From NCBI RefSeq assembly GCF_004801855.1, contig NZ_SSTC01000015.1, positions 1 through 64,000 of the forward strand: DNA of 64,000 nucleotides. The letters run 5' to 3'. Source of the stretch: Pseudomonas sp. A-1. Lineage in GTDB: Bacteria; Pseudomonadota; Gammaproteobacteria; Pseudomonadales; Pseudomonadaceae. Positions 1-14,589 of this stretch are shown here, in pieces (the first letter of the stretch is position 1; each line of letters opens with the position of its first letter). The position numbers and the translations under genes are program-made. The notes under the pieces are model-generated. The model searched no databases and had not been told where the DNA came from. It was given only the letters and a program-made list of their open reading frames with translations.

Positions 1-27
1 TCCGCTTCGTCTCAACCGAGGCCGCGC

Positions 28-55
28 ATTCTACAGCAGCCTTTCAATCTGTCAA
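28..55 (-). promoter_or_regulatory. Proximal rRNA-operon promoter, pointing left
   Basis: On the minus strand a perfect TTGACA (-35, 50-55) is followed after 16 bp by TAGAAT (-10, 28-33) and a GC-rich discriminator (GCGCGGCC). An A/T-rich tract, including GAAAATTTTC, lies directly upstream at about 61-82 and looks like an UP element. A strong -35, a 16-bp spacer, a GC discriminator and an UP element are typical of stable-RNA promoters. The transcribed gene lies off the left edge, so the rRNA identity is inferred. Confidence 0.75.
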
Positions 56-134
56 GCGTTTTTCGAAAATTTTCTTTTCGAATCAACCGCTTGCGCTTCA
101 GCGAAGAACTCGAACACCGAAGCGAGGGAGACGA

Positions 135-162
135 ATCATACAGCAACCAGAGCCGCTGTCAA
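135..162 (-). promoter_or_regulatory. Middle rRNA-operon promoter, pointing left
   Basis: Minus-strand TTGACA (157-162), a 16-bp spacer and TATGAT (135-140). It is the second of three promoters in the same direction and with the same spacer length within 300 bp, which fits tandem control of a stable-RNA operon. Confidence 0.65.
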
Positions 163-297
163 CATCTCCGAACAACGCGCCTTCAACCCGGAGACTGACG
201 ACGCCGCAGGAAAGCAACCCTGCACTTCCACCACACCCCGATCCAAGCACTTGATTTACAAGGCTTTTCGATCAGCTTGCCGCTGGAAGTGGGGCGC

Positions 298-325
298 ATT
301 ATAGAGACATCGGCGGCGACGTCAA
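298..325 (-). promoter_or_regulatory. Distal rRNA-operon promoter, pointing left
   Basis: Minus-strand TTGACG (320-325), a 16-bp spacer, a perfect TATAAT (298-303) and a GCGCCCC discriminator, which is a stringent-control-type start region. It begins only 24 bp past the cysG stop codon on the same strand, and I see no terminator between them. cysG transcripts could therefore read into the leader. The rest of 1-297 holds the other two promoters and no gene that I can support. Confidence 0.75.
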
Positions 326-348
326 TGCTTGTTTTGCAACTTTCCGGG

Positions 349-1740
349 TTACCGCTGAGCTACCCCTTCGAACCACGCCAGTTTTTCACGCAAGAGAACT
401 ACCTCACCGACGATCACCAAGGTCGGTGCATGCACCTCGTGCTCGGCAACCAGCTGAGGCAAATCGGCCAAGGTGCCCGTAAACACTCGCTGCTGAGGGG
501 TCGTGCCCTGCTGCACCAGCGCAGCCGGGGTGTCGGCAGCTCGACCGTGGTTGATCAGCTCCCTGCAGATAACCGGCAGCCCCACCAGACCCATATAGAA
601 GACCAAGGTCTGCCCCGGAGCCACCAGATCGCGCCACGGCAGGTTGCAACTGCCGTCTTTCAGGTGCCCGGTAACAAAGCGCACCGATTGGGCGCAGTCG
701 CGATGAGTCAGGGGAATTCCGGCATAGGCAGCGCAACCAGCAGCGGCGGTGACTCCCGGAACGACCTGGAAGGGAATCCCCTCAGCCGCCAGTTCCTCGA
801 TCTCCTCACCACCCCTGCCGAAGATGAACGGATCCCCTCCCTTGAGCCGCAGCACGCGCTTGCCCTGTTTAGCCAGATCGACCAGTCGACGATTGATCTG
901 CTCCTGTGGAAGCGCATGTTCGCTACGCTTCTTGCCAACATAGATCCGTTCGGCATCGCGGCGACACATATCGATGATCGCAGGAGCGACCAAGCGATCG
1001 TAGAGCACGACATCAGCCTGCTGCATCAGCCGCAATGCCCGAAAGGTCAGCAGGTCAGGATCTCCCGGGCCGGCCCCCACCAGATAGACCTCACCCAGTT
1101 CGCGATCGCTACTGCCGGCCAGCTTGTCGACCAGCAGGCGCTCGGCATCCGCATCACGCCCGGCCAATACCTGCTCGGCAATGACTCCCTGGAACACCTC
1201 TTCCCAGAACACCCGACGTTGCCGCACATCGGCAAAACGCTGCTTCACAGCTCCGCGAAACTTGCGAGCCAGCCCTGCAAGACGGCCATAGGCTGCCGGA
1301 ATCAGGGTTTCCAGCCGAGCGCGCACCAGTCGCGTCAGCACCGGCGCATCGCCACCGCTGGACACCGCCACCATCAGCGGCGATCGATCGACGATGGCCG
1401 GGAAGATCACGCTGCACAGCGCCGGAGCGTCCACCACATTGACCGGCACCCCCCGCTCCCCGGCCTCGCGCGAGACTCGCGCATTGAGCTGGTCGTCATC
1501 GGTGGCCGCGACAATCAGCACACAGCCCGAGAGATCGGCGCTTGCATATCCACGCAGCAGCAACTCACCCGCCCCCTTTTCGACCAGGCTGCACAGCTGC
1601 TCCTCGACCAGAGGCGCGACCACCCGCAAGCGGGCGCCGGCCTCAGTCAGCAGGCGCGCCTTGCGTAGAGCGACCTCTCCGCCACCGACCACCAGCACCA
1701 GGCGGCCGCGCAGATTGTGAAACAAGGGAAGGAAGTCCAT
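349..1740 (-). CDS. cysG: Siroheme synthase (trifunctional CysG)
   Basis: Makes siroheme, the cofactor of sulfite and nitrite reductases, from uroporphyrinogen III by two methylations, an NAD-dependent oxidation and iron chelation. 463 residues, the full bifunctional length. The N-terminal CysG-B half has the nucleotide loop VVGGGE near residue 17, Asp104 in VNVVDAP and Ser128 in SSGGDAP. The C-terminal methyltransferase half has GAGPGDP (222-228), YDRL with Asp248, and Lys270. An in-frame start four codons upstream exists, but [12 protein letters not shown] is the usual N-terminus of the family. It lies 124 bp downstream of serS on the same strand. Confidence 0.96.
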   Translation of the reverse strand: MDFLPLFHNLRGRLVLVVGGGEVALRKARLLTEAGARLRVVAPLVEEQLCSLVEKGAGELLLRGYASADLSGCVLIVAATDDDQLNARVSREAGERGVPVNVVDAPALCSVIFPAIVDRSPLMVAVSSGGDAPVLTRLVRARLETLIPAAYGRLAGLARKFRGAVKQRFADVRQRRVFWEEVFQGVIAEQVLAGRDADAERLLVDKLAGSSDRELGEVYLVGAGPGDPDLLTFRALRLMQQADVVLYDRLVAPAIIDMCRRDAERIYVGKKRSEHALPQEQINRRLVDLAKQGKRVLRLKGGDPFIFGRGGEEIEELAAEGIPFQVVPGVTAAAGCAAYAGIPLTHRDCAQSVRFVTGHLKDGSCNLPWRDLVAPGQTLVFYMGLVGLPVICRELINHGRAADTPAALVQQGTTPQQRVFTGTLADLPQLVAEHEVHAPTLVIVGEVVLLREKLAWFEGVAQR

Positions 1741-1864
1741 GGGCAGCCTCACGACAGGTGCAGAACAAATGGAAAGGCCGACAATCGAGAGTGCCGGCCC
1801 GTATTGCGCCCCACAGGGAAGAGCTACCGGGAGCCTCGAGAGGCCACCAGCAGCACGACGGCGT

Positions 1865-3157
<1,293 letters not shown>

Positions 3158-3328
3158 TCAGTCGAAGCAGTCAAATGATGAAGGTAGTCGTGCAGCGGTC
3201 TGCTGCTATCGCCCCTGCTGCGCTGCCTATCGCAGCCAGGTGCGGATGATCGGAACGAGAGTTTACCCGCTGACGGGCACCAGCGGGCAGCCTGCCGCAC
3301 TTTTGTCGGCAGCCGCTCCCAGCACCAC

Positions 3329-3442
3329 TCAACGCCCGAGCGGCCCAGCAAGGGTGTGGCAACGCTGGGGGCCGCCACTCCTGGAGACGACTTGAGTCAG
3401 CAGGCTGCCGGTGACGACGCCAGCGAGCACCGCGAGGATCAT
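3329..3442 (-). other. 37-codon ORF overlapping the rarA stop; possible crcB remnant
   Basis: An ATG overlaps the rarA stop as ATGA and opens 37 codons, starting [15 protein letters not shown], a small-residue hydrophobic stretch. The 293-bp rarA-serS gap holds nothing else recognisable. Established context: in several Pseudomonas genomes a fluoride exporter gene, crcB (about 125 codons), sits exactly here between rarA and serS. The overlap, hydrophobic start and position fit a truncated crcB. The sequence itself is too short to prove it, and it could be a chance ORF. Confidence 0.25.
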
Positions 3443-4764
3443 GGCTTCCTCCGCCGTCGCGGGCTGCGTCGATCCAGCTCGGCCAGATGCGCCAGCTTCT
3501 CGCGGATCTTCAGCTCGAGCCCGCGCGGCACCGGCTGATAGTAGGGCTCCGGCTCCAGCGCCTCGGGGAAGTAGTCTTCGCCAGCAGCGTACGCCTCCGG
3601 CTCGTCATGGGCGTAGCGGTACTCGTCGCCGTAGCCGAGGTTCTTCATCAGCTTGGTCGGTGCGTTGCGCAGGTGCAGCGGTACCTCCAGCGAGCCATGC
3701 GCAGCGACATCCCGCTTGGCCGCCTTGAGTCCCATGTACACCGCATTGCTCTTCGGCGCGCAGGCGAGATAGACGATGGCCTGGGCAACGGCAAGCTCGC
3801 CCTCGGGGCTGCCCAGGCGCTCCTGCACGTCCCAGGCGGCCAGGCACAGGCTCAGCGCTCGCGGATCGGCGTTGCCGATGTCCTCGCTGGCCATACGCAC
3901 CACCCGGCGCGCCAGATACAGGGGATCACAGCCACCGTCGAGCATGCGCGCAAACCAGTAGAGCGCGGCATCCGGGCTCGATCCGCGCACCGACTTGTGC
4001 AGGGCACTGATCTGGTCGTAGAAGGCTTCGCCACCCTTGTCGAAGCGGCGACGGCTGTCACCGAGCAGGCTCTCCAGCAGCCCGACACCGATCTCCTCGC
4101 CATCCTCGACCAGATCAGCAGCATTCTCCAGCAGGTTGAGCAGGCGCCGGCCATCGCCGTCGGCAGCCGCCAGCAGCAGGCCGACGGCTTCCTCGCTGAC
4201 GCGCAGGTGGCGAGCTCCGAGCCCTCTTTCCTCGCTCAGTGCCCGAGCGAGCATCTGGCGCAGAGCCGCCTCGTCGAGACTCTTCAGCACATAGACACGA
4301 GCCCGCGACAGCAGCGCGCTGTTCAGCTCGAACGATGGGTTCTCGGTGGTCGCGCCGATGAAGATCAGCGTGCCATCCTCCACGAAGGGCAGGAAGGCAT
4401 CCTGCTGCGCCTTGTTGAAGCGGTGCACCTCATCGACGAACAGGATGCTGCGCCGCCCATACTGCGCAGCCTGCTGCTTCGCCACCTCCACTGCCTGGCG
4501 GATTTCCCTGACTCCGGCCAGCACGGCGGAAATGGTCTCGAAATGGGCATCGCCGACCTGCGCCAGCAGGCGCGCCAGAGTGGTCTTGCCCACTCCGGGT
4601 GGCCCCCAGAAGATCATCGAGTGCAGCGCGCCCTGCTCCAGCGCCTCGCGCAGCGGCTTGCCGCGCCCCAGCACATGCTCCTGGCCGACATACTCGTCCA
4701 GACTGGTCGGGCGCATGCGCGCGGCCAGCGGCTGGGCAACCGGGGGACGATCGAACAGGTCCAT
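3439..4764 (-). CDS. rarA: Replication-associated recombination protein A (MgsA/RarA)
   Basis: AAA+ ATPase of the clamp-loader/RuvB-like class that acts at stalled replication forks. 441 residues, full length. Walker A GPPGVGKT at 54-61, Walker [21 protein letters not shown] near 107-126, then the sensor region with [20 protein letters not shown]. The C-terminal half is the tetramerisation domain ([27 protein letters not shown]). It lies 9 bp after lolA, in the ftsK-lolA-rarA order common in gammaproteobacteria. Confidence 0.96.
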   Translation of the reverse strand: MDLFDRPPVAQPLAARMRPTSLDEYVGQEHVLGRGKPLREALEQGALHSMIFWGPPGVGKTTLARLLAQVGDAHFETISAVLAGVREIRQAVEVAKQQAAQYGRRSILFVDEVHRFNKAQQDAFLPFVEDGTLIFIGATTENPSFELNSALLSRARVYVLKSLDEAALRQMLARALSEERGLGARHLRVSEEAVGLLLAAADGDGRRLLNLLENAADLVEDGEEIGVGLLESLLGDSRRRFDKGGEAFYDQISALHKSVRGSSPDAALYWFARMLDGGCDPLYLARRVVRMASEDIGNADPRALSLCLAAWDVQERLGSPEGELAVAQAIVYLACAPKSNAVYMGLKAAKRDVAAHGSLEVPLHLRNAPTKLMKNLGYGDEYRYAHDEPEAYAAGEDYFPEALEPEPYYQPVPRGLELKIREKLAHLAELDRRSPRRRRKP

Positions 4765-4773
4765 GACGGAACC

Positions 4774-5406
4774 CTACTGCTCCTCGATCACGTCGGCGCC
4801 CTCGGGCACCTTGAAGGTGAACTGGCTGTCCGCCAGAGGCTGGTTCAATTTCACGCCGAGGAACAGGATGTTGGTGCGCTGACCGATGCTGTCGATCAGT
4901 TGCATGTCGTTGATCACGCCATTGCGGAACGACAGGCGCAGGGTATCGAACAGGGTGTCCTTGGCCTTGGGCTTGAGGATGAAGTCGACCACACTGCCAC
5001 CCTCCTTGTGGCTGATGGTGAAGTTCTCGCGAATCTTCGATACATCACCGGACAGCAGCAGCGCCGGGGTATGGGTCATGCGCTGGTCGAGAGCCTGGAT
5101 GGTCACCTGCTGCAGGTCCGGATCGTACAGCCAGACTTTCTCCCCATTGGACACCAGCAACTGCTCCATGGGTGCATCGGTATGCCACCGCAGCAGGCCA
5201 GGACGCTTGAGACTCATCTCGCCACTGGCCTCCTGCAGCTGGGTACCGGAGCCGTCCAGAGTCAGCTGGGAGAAGCGCCCGGTCAGGGTCTGCGCCTGGC
5301 CGAGCAGTTCGGTCAGGCGCTGTACGGACCTGGCGTCGTCCTGGGCATGAACGGTGGCCCCCCCCAGAGTCAGGGCAGCCAGCAACAACACTCGAATCAG
5401 ACGCAT
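4774..5406 (-). CDS. lolA: Outer-membrane lipoprotein carrier LolA
   Basis: Periplasmic chaperone that takes lipoproteins from LolCDE and hands them to LolB. 210 residues with a Sec signal peptide ([21 protein letters not shown], cleaved before QDD). The mature part has the family pattern: [26 protein letters not shown] and [17 protein letters not shown]. It is 10 bp downstream of ftsK and 9 bp upstream of rarA, so probably co-transcribed with both. Confidence 0.95.
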   Translation of the reverse strand: MRLIRVLLLAALTLGGATVHAQDDARSVQRLTELLGQAQTLTGRFSQLTLDGSGTQLQEASGEMSLKRPGLLRWHTDAPMEQLLVSNGEKVWLYDPDLQQVTIQALDQRMTHTPALLLSGDVSKIRENFTISHKEGGSVVDFILKPKAKDTLFDTLRLSFRNGVINDMQLIDSIGQRTNILFLGVKLNQPLADSQFTFKVPEGADVIEEQ

Positions 5407-5416
5407 AGAGCCTCGC

Positions 5417-8032
<2,616 letters not shown>

Positions 8033-8092
8033 AACGTAGGGATTCCTGCACGCGCCCGGCGCTCGAAACGGTAGACAGCCAGCACACTGCCT

Positions 8093-8121
8093 ATTGTAAG
8101 ACTTTACCCGGCGGATGCCAT
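8093..8121 (-). promoter_or_regulatory. Candidate ftsK operon promoter
   Basis: Minus-strand ATGGCA (-35, 8116-8121), 17-bp spacer, TACAAT (-10, 8093-8098), about 60 bp upstream of the ftsK start. It is a reasonable sigma-70 fit and would serve ftsK-lolA-rarA. The divergent trxB promoter lies about 70 bp away. Confidence 0.45.
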
Positions 8122-8186
8122 GCAGGCAGCCAAGCCGCCCTGGCGCCAGGGCCGACCTGCCGGCTCATCGCCGGGAACAGCAGATT

Positions 8187-8215
8187 TTGCCGCCCCAGCC
8201 CACCCGGTGTAGCAT
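8187..8215 (+). promoter_or_regulatory. Candidate trxB promoter
   Basis: TTGCCG (8187-8192), exact 17-bp spacer, TAGCAT (8210-8215), giving a 5' leader of about 65 nt before the trxB ATG. No competing match of similar quality was seen in the ftsK-trxB gap. Confidence 0.4.
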
Positions 8216-8268
8216 GCTGGACAGTAGCGGCACTTAAGCTCAATTGGAGCACGCATTCTCTTTCGTGA

Positions 8269-9237
<969 letters not shown>

Positions 9238-9268
9238 GGCGCAGCGGGCCTGCGGGCCCGCCTCCCCC

Positions 9269-9961
9269 ATGCCTCTCGCCTCCCTGTCACGCCAGAGCCT
9301 AGACTTTCCGCCACTCGAGCACGCCCTGCGCGAGCCCGACGGCCTGCTCGCGCTTGGCGGCGACCTCAGTCCCGAGCGACTGATCAGCGCCTACCGGCAC
9401 GGCTGCTTCCCCTGGTTCCAGGACGGGCAACCGATCCTCTGGTGGTCGCCCGATCCGCGCATGGTGCTGCTCCCCGCAGAACTGCACGTCTCGCGCAGCC
9501 TGCGCAAGACCCTGCGACAGGGGCGCTTTGCCGTCAGCTTCGACCGCGACTTCCCCGCCGTGATCCGCGCCTGCGCCGAACCGCGCACCTATGCCGACGG
9601 CACCTGGATCACCCCGGCCATGCAGGCCGCCTACCTGGAGCTGCATCGTCGCGGCCTCGCCCACTCGGTGGAAGTCTGGCAGGACGACCGACTGGTCGGC
9701 GGTCTCTACGGCCTGAGCATCGGCCGACTGTTCTTCGGCGAGTCCATGTTCAGCCGGACGACCGACGCCTCGAAGATCGGCTTCGTCACCCTGGTCGAAC
9801 GCCTGCGAGACTGCGGCTTCGCCCTGATCGACTGCCAGATGTACACCCGCCACCTGGCCAGCTTCGGTGCCCGCCCCATTCCGCGCCACGAGTTCGCCAC
9901 CTGCCTGAAGCGCCACCTGGACCAGGCAGGGCCGACACCCTGGGCGGAGCGCTCGGCTTGA
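9269..9961 (+). CDS. aat: Leucyl/phenylalanyl-tRNA-protein transferase
   Basis: Adds Leu or Phe from charged tRNA to proteins with N-terminal Lys or Arg, creating N-degrons for ClpS-ClpA. 230 residues, full length. Family signatures: [56 protein letters not shown] and [10 protein letters not shown]. The start [15 protein letters not shown] was chosen; upstream in-frame codons overlap the end of trxB in another frame and are not conserved-looking. It lies 31 bp after trxB and is followed by bpt, the second N-degron transferase. Confidence 0.95.
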   Translation: MPLASLSRQSLDFPPLEHALREPDGLLALGGDLSPERLISAYRHGCFPWFQDGQPILWWSPDPRMVLLPAELHVSRSLRKTLRQGRFAVSFDRDFPAVIRACAEPRTYADGTWITPAMQAAYLELHRRGLAHSVEVWQDDRLVGGLYGLSIGRLFFGESMFSRTTDASKIGFVTLVERLRDCGFALIDCQMYTRHLASFGARPIPRHEFATCLKRHLDQAGPTPWAERSA

Positions 9962-10013
9962 CATACACTTGCTATGGACTTCTCGCACCGCTCGCCCCAG
10001 CGAGGATCGTGCC

Positions 10014-10721
10014 ATGACCGAATTTGCCGAGCTGAAGTTCTACGCCACCCAGGCGCATGACTGCAGCTACCTGCCGGACCAGAAAGCGACCACCCTGTTT
10101 CTCGATCCGCGCCAGGCCGTCGATGCCCAGATGTACGCCCAACTGTCCGAGATGGGATTCCGGCGCAGCGGTGAACACCTGTATCGCCCCCACTGCCAGC
10201 ACTGCCAGGCCTGCATTCCGGCGCGCATCCCGACCGCCGACTTCCGCCCCAACCGCCAGCAGAAGCGCATCCTCAGGCGCAACCTCGACCTGCAGGTCCG
10301 CGCCGTGCGCCCACGGCTCAGCGAGGAGCACTATGCCCTGTATGCTCGCTACATCGAGCAGCGCCACGCCGACGGCGACATGTATCCACCCAGCCGCGAG
10401 CAATTCACCAGCTTCCTGGCGCGCGATCTGCCATTCTGCGTGTTCTTCGAGTTCCGCCAGGGCGAGCGCCTTCTGGCGGTCGCAGTCACCGACGTGCTAC
10501 CCAACGGACTGTCGGCGGTCTATACCTTCTTCGACCCCGATGAGGAAAGACGCAGCCTGGGACGCCTGGCGATCCTCTGGCAGATCGCCGAAGCCGGCAG
10601 GCGCGGCCTTCCGGCCGTCTATCTGGGCTACTGGATCCGCAACTGCCGCAAGATGAGCTACAAGAGCGAATACCGCCCCCTGGAGCTGTACGTAAACCAG
10701 CGCTGGGTGGTGCTCACCTGA
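10014..10721 (+). CDS. bpt: Aspartate/glutamate leucyltransferase (Bpt)
   Basis: Transfers Leu to N-terminal Asp or Glu, the bacterial counterpart of eukaryotic ATE1. 235 residues. The N-terminal domain has the paired cysteines [15 protein letters not shown] and HCQACIPAR. The C-terminal domain has [15 protein letters not shown] and [15 protein letters not shown]. Start [13 protein letters not shown], 52 bp after aat. With aat, clpS and clpA all within 4 kb, the whole leucine N-degron pathway is encoded here. Confidence 0.94.
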   Translation: MTEFAELKFYATQAHDCSYLPDQKATTLFLDPRQAVDAQMYAQLSEMGFRRSGEHLYRPHCQHCQACIPARIPTADFRPNRQQKRILRRNLDLQVRAVRPRLSEEHYALYARYIEQRHADGDMYPPSREQFTSFLARDLPFCVFFEFRQGERLLAVAVTDVLPNGLSAVYTFFDPDEERRSLGRLAILWQIAEAGRRGLPAVYLGYWIRNCRKMSYKSEYRPLELYVNQRWVVLT

Positions 10722-10728
10722 GTGCCCC

Positions 10729-10758
10729 TTGGCGCAAGAGGGGGTTTTCGGGCACAAT
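10729..10758 (+). promoter_or_regulatory. Candidate infA promoter
   Basis: TTGGCG (10729-10734), 18-bp spacer, CACAAT (10753-10758) in the bpt-infA gap. It would give a leader of about 55 nt. A dedicated promoter is usual for infA. Confidence 0.4.
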
Positions 10759-10821
10759 GCCCGCCGTTTTTGCCCGACCACGTCAACCGGGCCATCCTAA
10801 AGTACTTGAGGGCTTTACTGC

Positions 10822-11040
10822 ATGTCGAAAGAAGACAGCTTCGAAATGGAAGGCACTGTCATCGACACCCTGCCCAACACCATGTTCCGCGTGGAGTTGG
10901 AAAACGGGCACGTCGTCACCGCGCACATCTCCGGCAAGATGCGCAAGAACTACATCCGTATCCTGACCGGCGACAAGGTGCGCGTCGAACTGACGCCCTA
11001 CGACCTGAGCAAGGGCCGCATCACCTACCGCGCCCGCTGA
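10822..11040 (+). CDS. infA: Translation initiation factor IF-1
   Basis: Binds the 30S A site during initiation. 72 residues, the exact family length, with an OB-fold S1-type sequence: [52 protein letters not shown]. It ends [10 protein letters not shown]. It converges on clpA with a strong terminator between. Confidence 0.98.
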   Translation: MSKEDSFEMEGTVIDTLPNTMFRVELENGHVVTAHISGKMRKNYIRILTGDKVRVELTPYDLSKGRITYRAR

Positions 11041-11057
11041 TCGACACAGGCTCGCGA

Positions 11058-11090
11058 ACGACAACGCCCGGCATAGCCGGGCGTTGTCGT
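11058..11090. terminator. Bidirectional terminator between infA and clpA
   Basis: 15-bp perfect stem, ACGACAACGCCCGGC (11058-11072) with its complement (11076-11090), loop ATA, then TTTT. It sits between convergent infA and clpA and can serve both strands. Confidence 0.85.
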
Positions 11091-11113
11091 TTTCGGGCAG
11101 GCACTGGCCTCCG

Positions 11114-13384
11114 TCAGGCCGGTAACGCCAGGTTCTCGTACTCGAATACCAGCTCGCCGTCACGCACATCGATGTGCACGGTGCCCCCGTGATCGGCCAG
11201 CTCACCGAACAGGATCTGCTCCGCCAGCGGACGCTTGACCTTTTCCTGGATCAGACGCGCCATCGGCCGCGCACCCATCTGCGCATCGTAGCCACGTTCG
11301 GCCAGCCAACCGCGCGCGGCCTCGCTGACGTCCAGCAGCACGCGCTTGTCCTCCAGCTGCGCCTGCAGCTCGGTGAGGAACTTGTCGACCACGCTCTTGA
11401 TGATCGAATGATCCAGCCGACCGAACTGGATGATGGCGTCCAGGCGGTTGCGGAACTCCGGCGTGAAGCTCTTCCTGATCACCTCCAGCGCATCGCTGGA
11501 GTGGTCCTGCTGGGTGAAGCCGATCGATGCCCGCGCCGCGGTTTCCGCCCCGGCGTTGGTGGTCATGATCAGGATCACGTTGCGGAAGTCGGCCTTGCGC
11601 CCGTTGTTGTCGGTCAGGGTACCGTGATCCATCACCTGCAACAGCAGGTTGAACACCTCCGGATGCGCCTTCTCGATCTCGTCGAGCAGCAGAACGCAGT
11701 GCGGCGTCTTGGTGATCGCCTCGGTGAGCAGACCGCCCTGATCAAAGCCGACATAGCCGGGCGGCGCACCGATCAGGCGCGACACGGTGTGCCGCTCCAT
11801 GTACTCGGACATGTCGAAACGCACCAGCTCGACCCCCATCGCCTTGGCCAGCTGACGCGCCACCTCGGTCTTGCCCACACCGGTCGGACCGGCGAAAAGG
11901 AAGGAGCCGACCGGCTTGTCCGGCGCCTTGAGACCCGCCCGCGACAGCTTGATGGCAGTGGACAGCGCCTCGATCGCCGCGTCCTGGCCGAACACCGTCA
12001 GCTTTAGGTCGCGCTCGAGGTTGCGCAGCAGCTCCTTGTCCGAGGTAGTGACGTGCTTGGGCGGAATCCGCGCGATCTTCGCCACCACGTCCTCGACCTG
12101 CGCCACATCGATGCAGGCGGCACGCCGCGCTTCCGGCTGCAGGCGCTGGTAGGCCCCTGCCTCGTCGATCACGTCGATGGCCTTGTCCGGCATGTGCCGG
12201 TCGTTGATGTAGCGCGCCGCGAGCTCGGCGGCGGCACGCAGCGCCTCGTCGGTATAGCTGATCTTGTGGTGCTGCTCGAAACGGCTCTTCAACCCCTTGA
12301 GGATGCCGACGGTATCCTCCACCGAAGGCTCGAGCACATCCACCTTCTGGAAGCGCCGCGCCAGCGCGCGATCCTTCTCGAAGATGCCGCGGAACTCCTG
12401 GAAGGTGGTGGAGCCGATGCAGCGCATCTCGCCCGACGACAGCAGCGGCTTGAGCAGGTTGGAGGCATCCATCACGCCGCCGGAGGCCGCACCGGCGCCG
12501 ATGATGGTATGGATCTCGTCGATGAACAGGATGGCATGCGGGCGCCGCCGCAGCTCGTTGAGCAGGGCCTTGAAGCGCTTCTCGAAGTCGCCGCGGTACT
12601 TGGTGCCGGCCAGCAGGGCACCGAGGTCCAGCGAGTAGACCACGCTGTTGGCCAGCAGGTCGGGCACCAGGCCGTCGACGATGCGCTTGGCCAGGCCCTC
12701 GGCGATCGCCGTCTTGCCCACGCCGGCCTCGCCGACCAGCAACGGATTGTTCTTGCGCCGCCGGGCGAGGATCTGGGCCACCCGCTCCACCTCGAGCTCG
12801 CGTCCGACCAGCGGATCGATGCGCCCCTGGCGCGCCAGCTCGTTGAGGTTGCTGGCGTAGGCATCCAGCGGGTTGCCGGACACCGGACTCTCCCCGCCCT
12901 CCTCCTCCTGCGACTCCTGCTCCTGTTCGTGGCTTTCGCTCTCGCCCGGCACCTTGGAGATGCCGTGGGCGATGTAGTTGACCACGTCGATGCGGGCGAC
13001 ATTCTGCTGCTTGAGCAGGAATACCGCCTGACTCTCCTGCTCGCTGAAGATCGCCACCAGCACGTTGGCCCCGGTCACCTCGCGCTTGCCGGAGCTCTGC
13101 ACATGGAACACCGCCCGCTGCAGGACGCGCTGGAAGCCGAGGGTGGGCTGGGTTTCGCGCTCCTCCTCGTGGGCAGGGATCAGCGGCGTGGTCGAATCGA
13201 TGAATTCGCGCAGATCGTGGCGCAGCCGGTCCAGGTTGGCACCGCAGGCACGCAGGACGGTGGCCGCGGCACCATTGTCGAGTAGGGCCAGCAAGAGGTG
13301 CTCGACTGTCATGAACTCATGACGCTTGGCCCGAGCATCCTTGAAGGCGAGATTGAGGGTGACTTCAAGTTCGCGGTTCAACAT
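11114..13384 (-). CDS. clpA: ATP-dependent Clp protease ATP-binding subunit ClpA
   Basis: Hexameric AAA+ unfoldase that feeds ClpP. 756 residues, full length. N-terminal Clp repeat domain (1-150, starting [14 protein letters not shown]), where ClpS docks; an acidic Glu/Gln-rich linker near 150-165; D1 with GEAGVGKT near 220; D2 with GPTGVGKT near 498. The ClpP-contacting IGF-type loop is consistent with IQFGRLDHS. It lies 42 bp downstream of clpS, as in most gammaproteobacteria. Confidence 0.97.
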   Translation of the reverse strand: MLNRELEVTLNLAFKDARAKRHEFMTVEHLLLALLDNGAAATVLRACGANLDRLRHDLREFIDSTTPLIPAHEEERETQPTLGFQRVLQRAVFHVQSSGKREVTGANVLVAIFSEQESQAVFLLKQQNVARIDVVNYIAHGISKVPGESESHEQEQESQEEEGGESPVSGNPLDAYASNLNELARQGRIDPLVGRELEVERVAQILARRRKNNPLLVGEAGVGKTAIAEGLAKRIVDGLVPDLLANSVVYSLDLGALLAGTKYRGDFEKRFKALLNELRRRPHAILFIDEIHTIIGAGAASGGVMDASNLLKPLLSSGEMRCIGSTTFQEFRGIFEKDRALARRFQKVDVLEPSVEDTVGILKGLKSRFEQHHKISYTDEALRAAAELAARYINDRHMPDKAIDVIDEAGAYQRLQPEARRAACIDVAQVEDVVAKIARIPPKHVTTSDKELLRNLERDLKLTVFGQDAAIEALSTAIKLSRAGLKAPDKPVGSFLFAGPTGVGKTEVARQLAKAMGVELVRFDMSEYMERHTVSRLIGAPPGYVGFDQGGLLTEAITKTPHCVLLLDEIEKAHPEVFNLLLQVMDHGTLTDNNGRKADFRNVILIMTTNAGAETAARASIGFTQQDHSSDALEVIRKSFTPEFRNRLDAIIQFGRLDHSIIKSVVDKFLTELQAQLEDKRVLLDVSEAARGWLAERGYDAQMGARPMARLIQEKVKRPLAEQILFGELADHGGTVHIDVRDGELVFEYENLALPA

Positions 13385-13426
13385 ACTTCACCTCACTTCA
13401 CCTCGTGCCCAAGGGCCTACAATCAA

Positions 13427-13789
13427 TCAGTCGTCTTTCTCGATCTCGCAGAGCAGCGGGTGCTGAGCCTCCCGCGCGTACTGGTTGACCTGCATCGCCT
13501 TGGTTTCGGCGATGTCTCGGGTGTAGATCCCGCACACCGCCCGGCCTTCGGTGTGCACCGCCAGCATGATCCGGGTCGCCTTCTCGCGATCCATGCCGAA
13601 GAAACTCTCCAGCACCTCGACCACGAAGTCCATCGGCGTGTAATCGTCGTTGAGCAGGATCACCTTGTACATTGCCGGCGGCTTGAGCGCCGGCTTGGCC
13701 TCCTGGACCGCGATCCCCGCCTCATCGTCCGCCGACGGCCCGGGCGAGTCATGATTGAATGTTAGTCGAATCTGGCGGCTTGCATGCAT
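13427..13789 (-). CDS. clpS: ClpA adaptor ClpS
   Basis: N-recognin that binds N-terminal Leu, Phe, Tyr or Trp and delivers substrates to ClpA. 120 residues. A flexible 38-residue N-terminal tail is followed by the core: [20 protein letters not shown] (specificity pocket Asn-Asp), [19 protein letters not shown] and [12 protein letters not shown]. It is divergent from cspD and upstream of clpA. Confidence 0.96.
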   Translation of the reverse strand: MHASRQIRLTFNHDSPGPSADDEAGIAVQEAKPALKPPAMYKVILLNDDYTPMDFVVEVLESFFGMDREKATRIMLAVHTEGRAVCGIYTRDIAETKAMQVNQYAREAQHPLLCEIEKDD

Positions 13790-13870
13790 GCTCGGATGGA
13801 CAACGCTGATGGTATGGATGGGATCGCAGGGGCAAGCATGAAGCGCTTTGCAACCGAAAGGTGCCCTGCC

Positions 13871-13898
13871 TTGACTATCGGTAAATCGGTGTTACAAA
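13871..13898 (+). promoter_or_regulatory. Candidate cspD promoter
   Basis: TTGACT (13871-13876), 16-bp spacer, TACAAA (13893-13898). A leader of about 110 nt would follow, carrying a hairpin ACTCCA-GCAA-TGGAGT (13979-13994) with a GNRA-type loop 21 nt before the start codon. Confidence 0.4.
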
Positions 13899-14015
13899 CA
13901 CAAAGGCATACCCATGACGGGTACATGGGCATCGCGATCAGGAACCGGAGTTCCGCAGCGCGGGCCTCAATGGATGATACTCCAGCAATGGAGTCCTTTG
14001 CAGAGGGAAGTCAGC

Positions 14016-14252
14016 ATGCTGAGCGGCAAGGTCAAGTGGTTCAACAACGCCAAGGGCTACGGCTTCATCCTGGCCGACGGGCGGGACGAGGACCTGTTTG
14101 CGCACTACTCCGCCATCCAGGGTGATGGATACAAGACCCTCAAGGCCGGCCAGCCGGTCAGCTTCGAGATACTGCAGGGCCCCAAGGGGCTGCATGCCGT
14201 CAACATCCAACCCCTCGGCACCCCGCCTCGCCCCTCACGCGGCAGCGACTGA
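14016..14252 (+). CDS. cspD: Cold-shock-like protein CspD
   Basis: Single-stranded nucleic-acid-binding cold-shock domain; CspD of E. coli inhibits replication in stationary phase. 78 residues. RNP1 is seen in [10 protein letters not shown] and RNP2 in [10 protein letters not shown]. The C-terminal tail after the domain is Pro/Arg-rich ([11 protein letters not shown]). Start [17 protein letters not shown] with GAGGGAAG upstream. Position opposite clpS-clpA is characteristic and supports CspD over a generic Csp. Confidence 0.92.
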   Translation: MLSGKVKWFNNAKGYGFILADGRDEDLFAHYSAIQGDGYKTLKAGQPVSFEILQGPKGLHAVNIQPLGTPPRPSRGSD

Positions 14253-14487
14253 CACGTCGCCCGCACATCCCGAGACTGCCCCTGGAAAGGCCGACCCGCC
14301 GGGCTCGACCTTTCCCGCTCCGGCATCTCCGGCGACGCCGCTGCAGGGCAGCCCGCCCCCGGAGCCCCTGGGGTGGAGCGCATCAAGACCATGAAGAGGT
14401 AGGCATATCGTGCTATGCTGCGCGCGCGACTGCGATGGCACAGGGAACCGCGCCGGGCTGGAGCGGGCTCTTTGCCTTTAGTCCAGC

Positions 14488-14516
14488 TTGCGTCGATCCT
14501 CATCGCATAATAATAG
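14488..14516 (+). promoter_or_regulatory. Candidate idh promoter
   Basis: TTGCGT (14488-14493), exact 17-bp spacer, TAATAG (14511-14516). Transcription would start near 14523 and place the inverted repeats at 14546-14589 in a leader of about 110 nt. Confidence 0.4.
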
Positions 14517-14545
14517 TCAAGAACAGCCGCCCAAGGCCAAAAGCC

Positions 14546-14589
14546 GATGCGCTCAAAATTGCCTCAAGAAACATCTTCTTGAGCGCATC
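14546..14589 (+). promoter_or_regulatory. Competing inverted repeats in the idh leader
   Basis: GATGCGCTCAA (14546-14556) is perfectly complementary to TTGAGCGCATC (14579-14589). Inside it CTCAAGAA (14563-14570) pairs with TTCTTGAG (14576-14583). The two hairpins share bases 14579-14583, so they cannot form together. The structures are seen in the sequence; any switch function is inference. Confidence 0.45.
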
